A stretch of 36,442 nucleotides of DNA from Candidatus Zhuqueibacterota bacterium (GTDB taxonomy: Bacteria; Zhuqueibacterota; Zhuqueibacteria; Thermofontimicrobiales; Thiofontviventaceae), in assembly GCA_016931935.1 (NCBI GenBank), contig JAFGDW010000154.1, positions 1-36,442 on the forward strand, given 5' to 3'. The stretch's first letter is position 1; each line of letters begins with the position of its first letter. A program made the translations under genes and the position numbers. Shown here piece after piece: positions 27,601 to 36,233 of the stretch. The notes under the pieces were generated by a model, which was not told the origin of the DNA, searched no databases, and saw nothing but the letters and a program-made list of their open reading frames with translations.

Positions 27601-30600
27601 GCCATTATTGTTTAACACCTGCGCCTTAATACTGGTACCCGCCGGCGCACCGTTAATATAGTAGGAAAGCTGCGAACCATCAGTGGTGACGGCCACGTGC
27701 GTCCATTCGTTTTCCGGTACGGCTACTTCGGAAGCGGACGTATTATCTTTGGTTGACTGATTCCAGAAGCGTAGCTTCATGTTCTCGTCAAGCGCCAGGC
27801 CGTAGCCATAATTGCCCTTCATGAGAATTGTCTGCCAGCCGCCTGTGCTTTGGGTGTTCACCCAGGCTTCGATTGACAGATTAGCCATATCATAGGAGAA
27901 GTTATCCAACGCGGCGGCATAATCATCGACACCATCAAAATACAGGCTGGTGCTATGGTCAATTTTGGTGCCATTGAGCACGGCACGGATATCGAAGTTA
28001 TCAAATGTCAGCACGCCGGGACTCGATTGTACCGCTTCATTCAGCGTGAGAATAATATCATCTCCGGGGGAGAGTACGCCATCACGTGGTTCGGGGGTGC
28101 CGAATGCGTGCGGTTTTATGCGGTCGAGTATGCCGGTGATCGGCTCGGATTTGTTCTCCACCAGTTCACAGTTGGAAATCGCGCGGATTTGATACTGCTT
28201 GTCCGGCAGTTGCGATACATCCCAGGTGTAGAGAATGAACGGTTCATTGGACGGCAGTTCATAACCGTCGGGCAACGAATCCGCCCAGGTTGGGAAGTTG
28301 CCGGGAATGTACGGCGGCTCGGTGCCGCTGGTGAACAGTCCGGGCACATTGGCGACGGGCACCCATTCGGCTTTGTTGTACTGCTGAATCGTGTACCAGG
28401 TATTCCCGTCGAGCGGACGGTACTGAAGCTTCAGGTATTTCAGGAAAAGATCATGAATATCATAGTCGAATAGTTTGATCAACAGCGTGTCTTTACCCGA
28501 TGGACTGGTACAGAATGAATTGACCACCCAGTTTTCAATCGGGGTGTAAATGGATACCGGCGTACACTCGCGGATGAATTTGGCGGTGACGGAAATGTCG
28601 TCGGAAATATCGCCCTGGCAGGGAGAATAGAACGCCAATTTGATATTTTCATACTCAAACTGTTCCGGCCCGCGCATGATCGTCAGCGTGTTGTTCAGCG
28701 TGGCGCCGGCATCGATAGTGTATTGCATGTAGTTTTCGATAATTACACCGTTGACTGCTACCACAGCGCCATAGGGATTGGTTTCCTGCATGACGCTCAG
28801 ATAATAGGTCATGGGTTCGTCGGTTTCGCTGGCGTTGCCCAACTGGATGTTGAACACAGCCGGCTGGTCGGGCGGTACATTTTCCACAACCGTTGGGTAG
28901 ACTTTCAATACCGGCATTTCCCGGTGCATGGTGCCGCTGCTGATTTGAATATTGTTCGGTGATTCACCGGGTTCCTTGTTGAAATCCTTCATCCAGTACG
29001 TCGGCCCTTCCCAGGGACACATCGACTGGCCCGCCACGGTTTTGAACACCGGTGTGGCATACACCGGATCGTGGCAGACATCAATCGAGAAATAATCGCC
29101 TTCATCACCATCGCTCAACGCAAAGCCGGTAGTAACGGTTTTGGTTTCACCCAGTCCGAGCGACGCGCCAATCGATAATCCCATTGACAGGGTCATCGTT
29201 GTTTCAGCGCCAATGCCATCGTGTTCCACACCTAGTTTTGTGCCGATTTCGTTATTGATGCCCAGCTCGAATGATTGTGTAAACGAACTGCTCACTTCAT
29301 GGGAGACTTCCTGTTCATAATTGGCATTGGCATCGAACGAGATGTTTTCCACAAAAATTGCATTGGCTTTGAGCTTGTCATTCATGGAGAGCGCCTCACG
29401 CCACAAGCGAATCTGCTGATTGTACCAGCGCACGGAATCGGCGATGCCGGTATAGTGCAGCGGCTCGACAAACTGGTAACTCGGGCCGTCCAAATCTTTG
29501 TTGGTTTCGGTAATTGTTGGCGTGCTCGATGTTACTAAATCGCCCCAGCGCGTATCGTCATTATTGCTGCCATACATCGGATCATCCGGCGACACTTTGG
29601 AAACATACTCCGACCGCGTGAACAAGTTATTGCGCAGCATTTCCAGGTCCGGAATCAAATAATTTTTGATATGATCGGCGGTATAAATGAACGTGGTGGC
29701 AAAGCCTTTGGGCACCAAAAACATGCCCGCGGTTTTCAGCAGCGTGCAGTCGTCATCCAGTTTCAGGATGTCGGTCATGCCGTAGAGATAGTTTTCCGAG
29801 CCGCCGATAAACACGTCTGCATCGGCGCCAACGGCTCCTGCATCATCGCTGGTGGAAAATGTTTTGGTGAAGGTAATGGTTTTGTTCAGCTCTGCCTGAC
29901 TGGTGGCGGAGAAAGTTATTTCGGTGGATTTGGTGAAATCCATCGTGACATCCACTTCGGTGATCACACCGAGGCCAGCCATAAAATCCGGGCCTAGCGA
30001 CACATTATTTTCAATTTTATAGCCAAGCGAGGCATTAATTTCCATGCTCATGGAGTAACTTTGCGTCGATCCTTCCGATTTGAATGCCGAACTGCCACTG
30101 CCCGGCGGATCGCGCAGAATCATTTCCACGCGTTCCGGCCCACGGGTCACAAAATTATTCTCCCGCGCCCTGGCGCCCAGCACGTATCCGCGAATCAGCT
30201 TGCTGACGCTCCGGCCGCTTTTAAGTGAGGCGGATACATCGAACGTTTTGGTGTAGCTGTATTCCGGCGTCGTTTGATCGACCAAAAAGTTCGGATTGCC
30301 AGCCTTAAATGTATACAACGTATCGCCCAGCGGATACCGGGTGTTTGTATCCGGATTGATATTGTTATTCATCTGGATTTTTTTCTCAGCCTCGTCGCCA
30401 ATATCGTTATTAATGGTCAATAATGCTTCCTTCACGGGTACGTTGTCCAGCCGGGTGGGATCGGCTTCCGGCTTGTCGAAATTCGTGTATTGCTCGAACA
30501 GGGCGATGCGGATTTTGTATTTGTTATCCTGTTCAAATACCGGGAAGGGGAGTTGCTGGCAGGTTTCGTTTTCCGGCAAACCGACAAAATCCATCTGCGG

Positions 30601-33600
30601 ACCGGCGTTATAGACAAAATCAAGCTGATAATTATAATTAACCACGCCACCTGCCGGAAATTGCTCCAGCTTGTCGGTTGATGTCCAGTAACTATTTGCA
30701 GTCAGTATGCCATCGTGTTTCTTCGAGCTTTGATCGGTTACTGTTAATTCCGATCCTGTTTCACAGCGATAGTAGAGTTCCAGTCCGGTTTCCGCGCCGG
30801 TAAGAATAATTTTCATCGCTTGTTGAATATCAGTCTGGGTGCGGGCAATGTTCCAGATACGCAGTTCATCGATCACACCGAACGCCTCAGCGTTGATGAT
30901 CGAATTGCCAATGCGTTTAATGTTGCTGGTTGATTTCCTGGCAACAGAACCGACCAGTTCGCCATCGATATAATACGATTGTTTGCTGTCGGTTTTTTTT
31001 GCAACAACGGCGATATGATGCCAACCCGTGGTTAGTTTGGAGAAGTCGTAGTTACTGGAGATAAATTCTCCGCTGCTACCATCGAAGTAACCGAGTTCGT
31101 TGCTGCTGCGCTTGATCGTCAATTGACGGTCGTTATTGCTGCCGCAGAACAGTGTGTTCCAGCTTTCCATTATCGCCAGCGGAAATTTGAACCAGCCTTC
31201 CAGCGTCCACTCATCGACCAAATCGACAATCGGTTCGCTCAGGTCCACCGCCGAACCGGCCTGCATGAGTGAAAGCGCATTGTTATTGTTATTTTTGACA
31301 GAGGTATCGGCCTCCGTTTGCAACGGCGCGTTGATGGACATGTCCAATAGTCGGGTGTCGAAGCCATAGGTGGTTTGCCCGACTCCGCTTTTCATTTCGA
31401 CAATTGCATTGTACTTCAACGGCGGCAGATCGTTGATGGTGAAGCCCCCGGTAGTTGCGTCGGTTTCATATACCCGTTTAATGCAGCCGTTCTGTGATTC
31501 GAGCGTCAACTTTGCTTGCCCGATATTATTTTTATGTTTGCCGGGAAACGCTTCCGCCTCACGCCAACCGCCAACCACGCGGCCTATAGCCGTCGGTTTG
31601 GTGATGTCGATAAATGGATCGAGTGTGATTGGCTGAATAAAATTGTGCGGGGGTTGACTTTCCGGCGGCCATACCCCGGGACTGAATTCGTGGTTGGGTG
31701 CGTATGCACTGAGACGATGCCGCCCGATCGGGATGTTCATCACAAATTCACCGTTCTGATCGGTCTGGGTTGGCGGGTTTGTGTGATCGCCATCGACGAG
31801 AATAAAGATATCCTTCGCGTAGCAACTGGTGTTTTCATATTTCACCTTGCCGCGCACTTCAAACGTAGAAATATCAAGAAAGTCTACCGAATTAATGACG
31901 GATGAGTTAGCGCTGATAAATGCCGACCGGCTGCCCGGCTGGAATTTATGGACACCGTAATTTGGAGTAATAGTATAGGTCTGGCCATCACCAACATAAC
32001 GAATGCCGCGGATTTCATAATTGCCGTTGGCGTCGCTATAGCCCGACAGATGCAAATCGGCAACCGCAGGGACAAGCGCCGACCATTCCGCGCCGGAAAT
32101 GATTGCATCCAGACCGTGATAGGTAGCAGTGCCGCGTTCCACGGTTTTGGAGCGGTCGAACAATTTACTGCCGATATTTTCATCCAGCCGCCAGTAGGCC
32201 ACCAGATTATCTTCATCGCCGATCAGCATTCGGCGATAATCGCGGGCAATATCGCCAGCCTTGCGCGCGATGTTCCAGATGCGAACTTCATCAATCCAGC
32301 CGCCCCAGTAGCTGCCACCAACGCCAGCCGAGCATAGCCTGATGTTACTTACACCGCCCATGCTGTTTTTCTTTTGTGTAGCGCTGTGCCAGAGCTTACC
32401 GTTTAGATAGATTTTCATTTCACCGGTGTTGATATCCTTGACAAACACCCAATGATTCCATTCACCCGGTTTATAAACAGCGTCCGGTTTTTGGGAAATG
32501 TAATCGATAATGTTATTATTTGCGCCGGCGCTCCAAACGACGTTGCCGTCTTTGTCGGGCATGGAGATGCTTATAGCCGGTTTGTTCTGGCTATTTAATC
32601 CCTCAAACAGTTTCATTTCCTTGTTTGATTCGCTATCGCGTTTAGCCCAGAGTTCGATTGTCACTTCCCGGTCGATCTCGGCAAATACCTCTCCGGGAAT
32701 AGTGACGTAATCATTTACACCATCAAATTTCAAGCAATTGCCAATCGTTGGCTCAACAAACACCTCCACATCCTGAACTGAATTGCCGCCTTCGAATTCC
32801 ACATGCCCGGTGACCGTTCCAGCGGCTTCGCGGAATCCGAGTTCAATTGCAGCATCCGATGTTGCCACCAATTTATCGCAATTACGTTCGCCTTTAATTG
32901 TGTATTCATAGATAATGCCCGGCACGGCGGACATGTCATTATATGTGTAAGTGCCTTCATTCAATGTTACAATGTGCACCGGTTTGTTTTCACCAGCCAC
33001 ACTACGCCAAATTTTGAAGCGATCCACCGAACCGTCGCATTCCCATTTTAGCTCCACCTTGTCGGAATGATAACCTTTGGACACGATCAGGTTTTTCGGC
33101 TGGCCGATATCCAATGTGGTTTTTCCCTCAACCGGTGTTGATATCATGCCCCAACCGCCGCATTCGTCTTTAGCGCATATGGCATAATAGAAAGTTTTGT
33201 TCGGGGGCAGATTGGTGAATACATAATCGGTTTCCGAACCCGGGATGTCGGAAATGGTAAACACCGGCGCCAGCTCATCGTTCAGCGTGGCTCCCGTGAT
33301 GGTGCCGTCATAACCAGCGGCTGAAAAATCTTTGGCGACAATGGCATTATCATTTATACGCCAGTAAGCCACCAATCCGGCTTCGTTTCCTGTCAGACTG
33401 CGGCTCATGGTTTCCTGAATTTCGCTCTGCGTTCGCGCTTTGTTCCAGATGCGAATTTCATCGATATTACCGTTGATGAATTCACTTGCGCCCTGGTAGG
33501 CGCCAAGATAAACATTTGCACCCATTTTCGGAAGAGTGGATGTATTGCTTTTGCGTTTCTGAACGATCTCACCGTCCAGATAACTGACAAATCCGTTGAT

Positions 33601-35076
33601 AGCGCTGCTTTTCCAGGTAACTGCCACATGATGCCAGCGGCCATCAGTCGCTTTGGCGCCAACGGAGACGCCGCCGCTCGTGCCTCCATCGTTGGACAGA
33701 ATATGTTTACCATTCCAGCCGGCGACTATGTAATTAATTCCTTCCTGTTGCCGGACAGCCGATTGCAGGCTTGTGCCTTTAAACCAGTATTCAATCGTAA
33801 TTTCTTCGCCGCCTAAATTAATTGCAGGCGCCTTGACATAATCGCCAGCGCCATCGCATCGTATCGATTTGGGAGGTTGATCTGCTTGCATAATACCGTA
33901 GCTGTCTGGTGGATCACCATCCCAGCGCCATGACAAATCGACTAAATTGCAATTCTCTTTGGATGCCTTAATACTCGTCGGAGCAGCAATCCGATCAGTG
34001 ACCCGGCCATCGGCTACAGGCGTGTCGTCGCTGTAATGCAAACCAGATGATTCGAATTTGGTGCGGAGTTTGTAGTGATAAGTTACGCCACGTTCGGCAG
34101 TCACGTCTTCAAACGAATTATTTTGGCCGACATTTTTAATGAGTTGATTATTGCGCAGTACTTCGATACTCCATTTCTGACCATCGAATTCACCCAGCGA
34201 TGGCGAGCTCCATTCCAGTTTCACCTTGTTGCAATATTGATCCATGCTGACCTTGACATCGCGCGGCGGTTTGGCTTTCCAGCGCCGGCCCGATGCTTTG
34301 GCTGTAAACACGCTTGTGTTGTAAGATGCATCGTTAACTGTAACCACTTTGTAGTTGTAATTAACTCCGTGCACTGCGGTTCTGTCTTCAAAATAACCAT
34401 TTTGTCCGCCATTACCGAGATAGGCGCCATTGCGATAGACATCGACCCACCAGTTATATTGTCTGTCAATATTCGTATAAATGACAGTTGGATTATTCCA
34501 TTCGATTTTAACCTTGTCATTGTACTGGTCCGCTGAAGCGCGAACGCCAGTCGGAGCAGGCGGTCGGAACGATTTAGCGGTTTTATAAAATGTTCCGCCA
34601 CCTCCTTGATAATCGGTTACAATTTTTAACTCAATATCTTTCCCTTTCAATTGATCCGGAGGTGTAAATAGTAGCTCAATCATGCGCCAACTTCCATGAA
34701 AATAGTTTCTGGAGTATTTACAATTGTCGTAGGTTTTTACTTCATGATTTCCGCCACCGAACCAGCCAAGTATCCCGCCAGCGAAATAACTGCCACTGCT
34801 GTTGACTCGTTCACCATACCATGCCAGAATTTTCCATGTATTATTGATGCGGTAGTAGATTTTTGCATCGTACATTTGGGATGACCAAAAAACTCCGTCT
34901 AATGACTGGATGACAATTGTGCCATCCGCGCGATACTTATAGTCGCTTGATCCATTAGTCATCCACCAGCAGCCGTTCTGAAAATAATCAGCCAGGAGTT
35001 GTTGTGGAATAATTATTAGCATGAGAATAAAAATGAATATGGAAAAATTGTGTGGAGTAGGAACGTTTGCCTTCAT
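24634..35076 (-). CDS. Giant T9SS-secreted LamG protein, upstream paralogue
   Basis: The protein has 3480 residues from ATG 35076, supported by GAGGTG at 35081-35086 and a signal peptide (FIFILMLIIIPQQLLA, cleavage about 29). A TTG at 35148 would add 24 residues before it and is rejected. After a Trp/Tyr/Gly-rich domain (about 29-165) come three Fn3 domains (about 172, 263, 362), LamG at about 405-568, Fn3 at 655, LamG at about 780-958, regulatory-like domains at about 1008-1230, LamG at about 1268-1435, an unrecognised core at about 1485-2200, LamG at about 2378-2545 and 2582-2742, a BACON-like segment near 2910, the NMxI/GWxW cassette, and a sorting domain from about 3392 (NYPNPFNPTTKIGFGVP, ending in RKMILLK). 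From the first LamG onward the order equals that of the neighbour. LamG modules usually bind glycans or surface proteins, so adhesion or matrix is inferred. It is the first gene of the minus-strand group. Confidence 0.92.
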   Translation of the reverse strand: MKANVPTPHNFSIFIFILMLIIIPQQLLADYFQNGCWWMTNGSSDYKYRADGTIVIQSLDGVFWSSQMYDAKIYYRINNTWKILAWYGERVNSSGSYFAGGILGWFGGGNHEVKTYDNCKYSRNYFHGSWRMIELLFTPPDQLKGKDIELKIVTDYQGGGGTFYKTAKSFRPPAPTGVRASADQYNDKVKIEWNNPTVIYTNIDRQYNWWVDVYRNGAYLGNGGQNGYFEDRTAVHGVNYNYKVVTVNDASYNTSVFTAKASGRRWKAKPPRDVKVSMDQYCNKVKLEWSSPSLGEFDGQKWSIEVLRNNQLIKNVGQNNSFEDVTAERGVTYHYKLRTKFESSGLHYSDDTPVADGRVTDRIAAPTSIKASKENCNLVDLSWRWDGDPPDSYGIMQADQPPKSIRCDGAGDYVKAPAINLGGEEITIEYWFKGTSLQSAVRQQEGINYIVAGWNGKHILSNDGGTSGGVSVGAKATDGRWHHVAVTWKSSAINGFVSYLDGEIVQKRKSNTSTLPKMGANVYLGAYQGASEFINGNIDEIRIWNKARTQSEIQETMSRSLTGNEAGLVAYWRINDNAIVAKDFSAAGYDGTITGATLNDELAPVFTISDIPGSETDYVFTNLPPNKTFYYAICAKDECGGWGMISTPVEGKTTLDIGQPKNLIVSKGYHSDKVELKWECDGSVDRFKIWRSVAGENKPVHIVTLNEGTYTYNDMSAVPGIIYEYTIKGERNCDKLVATSDAAIELGFREAAGTVTGHVEFEGGNSVQDVEVFVEPTIGNCLKFDGVNDYVTIPGEVFAEIDREVTIELWAKRDSESNKEMKLFEGLNSQNKPAISISMPDKDGNVVWSAGANNNIIDYISQKPDAVYKPGEWNHWVFVKDINTGEMKIYLNGKLWHSATQKKNSMGGVSNIRLCSAGVGGSYWGGWIDEVRIWNIARKAGDIARDYRRMLIGDEDNLVAYWRLDENIGSKLFDRSKTVERGTATYHGLDAIISGAEWSALVPAVADLHLSGYSDANGNYEIRGIRYVGDGQTYTITPNYGVHKFQPGSRSAFISANSSVINSVDFLDISTFEVRGKVKYENTSCYAKDIFILVDGDHTNPPTQTDQNGEFVMNIPIGRHRLSAYAPNHEFSPGVWPPESQPPHNFIQPITLDPFIDITKPTAIGRVVGGWREAEAFPGKHKNNIGQAKLTLESQNGCIKRVYETDATTGGFTINDLPPLKYNAIVEMKSGVGQTTYGFDTRLLDMSINAPLQTEADTSVKNNNNNALSLMQAGSAVDLSEPIVDLVDEWTLEGWFKFPLAIMESWNTLFCGSNNDRQLTIKRSSNELGYFDGSSGEFISSNYDFSKLTTGWHHIAVVAKKTDSKQSYYIDGELVGSVARKSTSNIKRIGNSIINAEAFGVIDELRIWNIARTQTDIQQAMKIILTGAETGLELYYRCETGSELTVTDQSSKKHDGILTANSYWTSTDKLEQFPAGGVVNYNYQLDFVYNAGPQMDFVGLPENETCQQLPFPVFEQDNKYKIRIALFEQYTNFDKPEADPTRLDNVPVKEALLTINNDIGDEAEKKIQMNNNINPDTNTRYPLGDTLYTFKAGNPNFLVDQTTPEYSYTKTFDVSASLKSGRSVSKLIRGYVLGARARENNFVTRGPERVEMILRDPPGSGSSAFKSEGSTQSYSMSMEINASLGYKIENNVSLGPDFMAGLGVITEVDVTMDFTKSTEITFSATSQAELNKTITFTKTFSTSDDAGAVGADADVFIGGSENYLYGMTDILKLDDDCTLLKTAGMFLVPKGFATTFIYTADHIKNYLIPDLEMLRNNLFTRSEYVSKVSPDDPMYGSNNDDTRWGDLVTSSTPTITETNKDLDGPSYQFVEPLHYTGIADSVRWYNQQIRLWREALSMNDKLKANAIFVENISFDANANYEQEVSHEVSSSFTQSFELGINNEIGTKLGVEHDGIGAETTMTLSMGLSIGASLGLGETKTVTTGFALSDGDEGDYFSIDVCHDPVYATPVFKTVAGQSMCPWEGPTYWMKDFNKEPGESPNNIQISSGTMHREMPVLKVYPTVVENVPPDQPAVFNIQLGNASETDEPMTYYLSVMQETNPYGAVVAVNGVIIENYMQYTIDAGATLNNTLTIMRGPEQFEYENIKLAFYSPCQGDISDDISVTAKFIRECTPVSIYTPIENWVVNSFCTSPSGKDTLLIKLFDYDIHDLFLKYLKLQYRPLDGNTWYTIQQYNKAEWVPVANVPGLFTSGTEPPYIPGNFPTWADSLPDGYELPSNEPFILYTWDVSQLPDKQYQIRAISNCELVENKSEPITGILDRIKPHAFGTPEPRDGVLSPGDDIILTLNEAVQSSPGVLTFDNFDIRAVLNGTKIDHSTSLYFDGVDDYAAALDNFSYDMANLSIEAWVNTQSTGGWQTILMKGNYGYGLALDENMKLRFWNQSTKDNTSASEVAVPENEWTHVAVTTDGSQLSYYINGAPAGTSIKAQVLNNNGDLYIGRSGEAGNVDNFKGFIHELRLWSTVQTRTDIASKMGYILNGNEAGLVSYFAMDEGLGDLIEDKANDHHASINQGTWKVYPIGKAIEMAGNAVVIDTMHEVSMDNYTVEFWYRPTTSSFVPVFTVNGAGEHEIKFSINDANLTCHFNNEVSDDLWNANVPISANAWQHIALTWNGLKGKLYKNGVVVAETADSVVFDYFSDMVIGDSSFTGSFDEVRIWRLARTQSQIQRYYAHRLTGQEPGLVAYLPFEKHNAQLVAETTLNDLSSYWGYESTDNSGCGCWKWIENKNHAQAVGSIEFIDDTPNVQIPRPVQPVAFEWSVRDNQIYINLLTPDSLIENCQLDITVSNLKDMNGNVMASPVTWDVFVDRNPLQWVQQSIDEIKNINEGHSFVAEIHNRTGLRQSYEIVNLPDWLSVSPNEGSIDPLKNTTLTFSVHPGLNTGRYASAAYIQSDFGFEQALPINMRVLAPPPAWKVNSASFENSMFITAAVKIDNVASDDPYDMIAAFVGDECRGVANMQYVKSVDQYLAFLTVYSNAGSGETVNFKVWNAYQGVEHVEVDKSYTFSANAVHGTLTTPVTIDASGNVAQRIDIAAGWRWISFNKLADDLSLNSMLSNLTPAANDIIKSQTAFAQYDGSQWLGSLAAINNHDMYMIKLTKADSLRYSGDIINPLASPIAFASGWNWIGFTPSFNVEINEALANFEAATGDAIVSQNGFALYDENIGWDGNLTFLSPTSGYKLFATNTGSFTYPEKGMYLPSSTLAKAVTLPASVSTWTVTPEQYQYIMLITAVVDANNRDAGYDLVAAFKGDECRGVGYPKYSERLKKTLYFLQIHSNKPEHESLELRAFRSDGEQERIVTERIHFTSDQILGSLVKPLEFITRDLRAGDRGYVPKEFILTQNYPNPFNPTTKIGFGVPKDAHVTIAIYNIMGQEVIKLYDDDMKAGYRFVKWNSTDKAGRQLPSGMYFVKMHSGEFVKTRKMILLK

Positions 35077-35200
35077 TTGACACCTCACGAAATAGGGAAA
35101 TGAGTACAACTTTTGGAGACCCGTGCCGGCGGGGATTATAAACAACAAAAAAATAGGCCATCGGGCGGATAAATTTAGTTGATTTGGTGATTATTTCCCA

Positions 35201-35227
35201 ATTATATTGCTTTCATATAGTTGTCAG
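35201..35227 (-). promoter_or_regulatory. Candidate promoter for the giant-gene operon
   Basis: On the minus strand a perfect TATAAT (35201-35206) is preceded, 15 bases away, by CTGACA (35222-35227; five of six matches to TTGACA). The spacer is shorter than the ideal 17. Transcription from here would give a leader of roughly 120 bases before the ATG at 35076. It is the best sigma-70-like match I found in this divergent spacer, but it is unsupported otherwise. Confidence 0.25.
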
Positions 35228-35552
35228 GAAATTTGTATTGTCATTTTTGTTTCAAAATAACTATAACGAAATAGCACAAATGCCGGAAAATACTCTGCTG
35301 TAATGATAGAATCATTCATCGATAATCTTGTTCTTGTTTTAACAAAAATTTTGCTGGCGTTTTAAAAATAAAAGTAACATAATAGGGGAGTATTAAATTT
35401 GCAGGCTAGCTCAATTGATTGGACATAACTCAATTAACGAAATTTGTCTTACCACCACCATTTTTTCTGAGCTTTGCATTGTGAAAGTTCAGTGTAAAGG
35501 GAATTGTTTTTACATATGAACAAGCAAAATAATTACTCTGGAGCATACGGCT
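35228..35552. other. Divergent spacer between giant gene and outer-membrane gene
   Basis: No open frame of note is present. The stretch is AT-rich and must hold the control region of the plus-strand barrel gene. The only structure I can support is a pair of direct repeats at 35410-35435 (listed separately). The ribosome site for the following gene is the GGAG in ctctggagcatacggct, directly before the ATG at 35553. Confidence 0.5.
35410..35435. promoter_or_regulatory. Paired CTCAATT direct repeats, possible operator
   Basis: CTCAATT occurs at 35410-35416 and again at 35429-35435, each preceded by A(G/A) and followed by (G/A)A. The start-to-start distance is 19 bases, close to two helix turns, as for a site bound by a protein dimer on one face of DNA. 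The first copy also contains the palindrome TCAATTGA (35411-35418). They lie about 120-140 bases upstream of the barrel gene. A role as operator is inference. Confidence 0.25.
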
Positions 35553-36218
35553 ATGAAATTTTATTTTCAACTATTAACAACAGTGTTGATCCTATTAATA
35601 ATTACTCCGTCGCATGCAGCGGATTATTCCGGCGGTTTTCTTATCGGTTACTCCGGGGGGACCGGATTCCATCTTAACGGAACGATTTCACATTTTGCGC
35701 CAACATTACCGCTTAAAATGCAACTTGGCGTAGCTTATGCCCGCATGAATCCCGGTAAAGCGGATGATGCCAGGAAGATTTTTATTAACGATGCCACCAA
35801 CGGCGAGCCGGAAAAAAGTGGTAAAAATTGGGATTTTCGATTGGATTTCCTTTATCAAATCCAGGTGTTGGGAATGTCTGATGCATATCTTTACGGGGGG
35901 CCGCGGTATTCGAAATTTACTGGCAATTTTAAGTACATTGGTGGGAATGAAGACTTTAATATCACCTGTAATCAGTGGGGGTGGGGAATTGGCACCATCA
36001 GTTATTTCCCGATGAATAAAACGCTCGATTTTGTCTTAACTGGTGGATTCGATTATTATTTATCAGGAATTTTGGTAGGACATGATACGCAATACAGCCC
36101 GGATGGTGAGAATGTCAATCCCCGCAGGGATTTTGATTATGGCGATGCGGATAAAGCGGTGAATCAACCGAAGTACGAGTTACGTTTGATGATGGGGATA
36201 AATTGGAAGTTTAAATAA
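35553..36218 (+). CDS. Small outer-membrane beta-barrel protein
   Basis: This 221-residue protein has a signal peptide (LLTTVLILLIITPSHA, cleavage near AA-DYSGG). The mature part is made of alternating-polarity strands with aromatic girdle residues, for example LKMQLGVAYARM, WDFRLDFLYQIQ, AYLYGGPRYSKF, TLDFVLTGGFDYYLSG and YELRLMMGINWKFK. That is consistent with an eight-strand barrel of the OmpX/outer-membrane-protein-beta-barrel type. The last residues resemble a C-terminal barrel signal, although the final residue is Lys rather than Phe. The extracellular-type loops are Asp/Gly/Pro-rich (near 165-185). GGAG lies about nine bases before the ATG. It is divergently placed from the giant LamG genes; whether it works with them (anchor, porin or unrelated) cannot be told. 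No specific family was recognised. Confidence 0.78.
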   Translation: MKFYFQLLTTVLILLIITPSHAADYSGGFLIGYSGGTGFHLNGTISHFAPTLPLKMQLGVAYARMNPGKADDARKIFINDATNGEPEKSGKNWDFRLDFLYQIQVLGMSDAYLYGGPRYSKFTGNFKYIGGNEDFNITCNQWGWGIGTISYFPMNKTLDFVLTGGFDYYLSGILVGHDTQYSPDGENVNPRRDFDYGDADKAVNQPKYELRLMMGINWKFK

Positions 36219-36233
36219 ATTGGAGGTTTAAAT
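36200..36233 (+). repeat. 17-bp tandem duplication across the barrel gene's stop codon
   Basis: aaattggaagtttaaat (36200-36216) is followed immediately by aaattggaggtttaaat (36217-36233), differing at one base. The first copy encodes the NWKFK terminus; its final T begins the stop codon TAA, which is completed by the first two bases of the second copy. The second copy is therefore untranslated and out of frame. It is most likely a replication-slippage duplication. Confidence 0.8.

Noticed and set aside
27955..28473. Open frame of 172 codons on the plus strand
   Set aside because: It is the antisense shadow of the LamG4 upstream region in the larger giant gene. Similar shadows occur at the matching place in the paralogue, as expected from shared sequence, and none has domain support.
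24367..35076. LamG tandem arrays as a CRISPR-like or DNA-level repeat array
   Set aside because: The repetition is at protein-domain level, with long diverged units. No short identical direct repeats with regular spacers were seen anywhere in the window.
35077..35148. TTG-initiated extension of the 3480-residue protein
   Set aside because: The ATG at 35076 has GAGGTG upstream and begins a proper signal peptide; the extension would bury it.
35228..35552. Riboswitch or small RNA in the divergent spacer
   Set aside because: No conserved aptamer motif or stable hairpin with a T-tail could be made out by eye.
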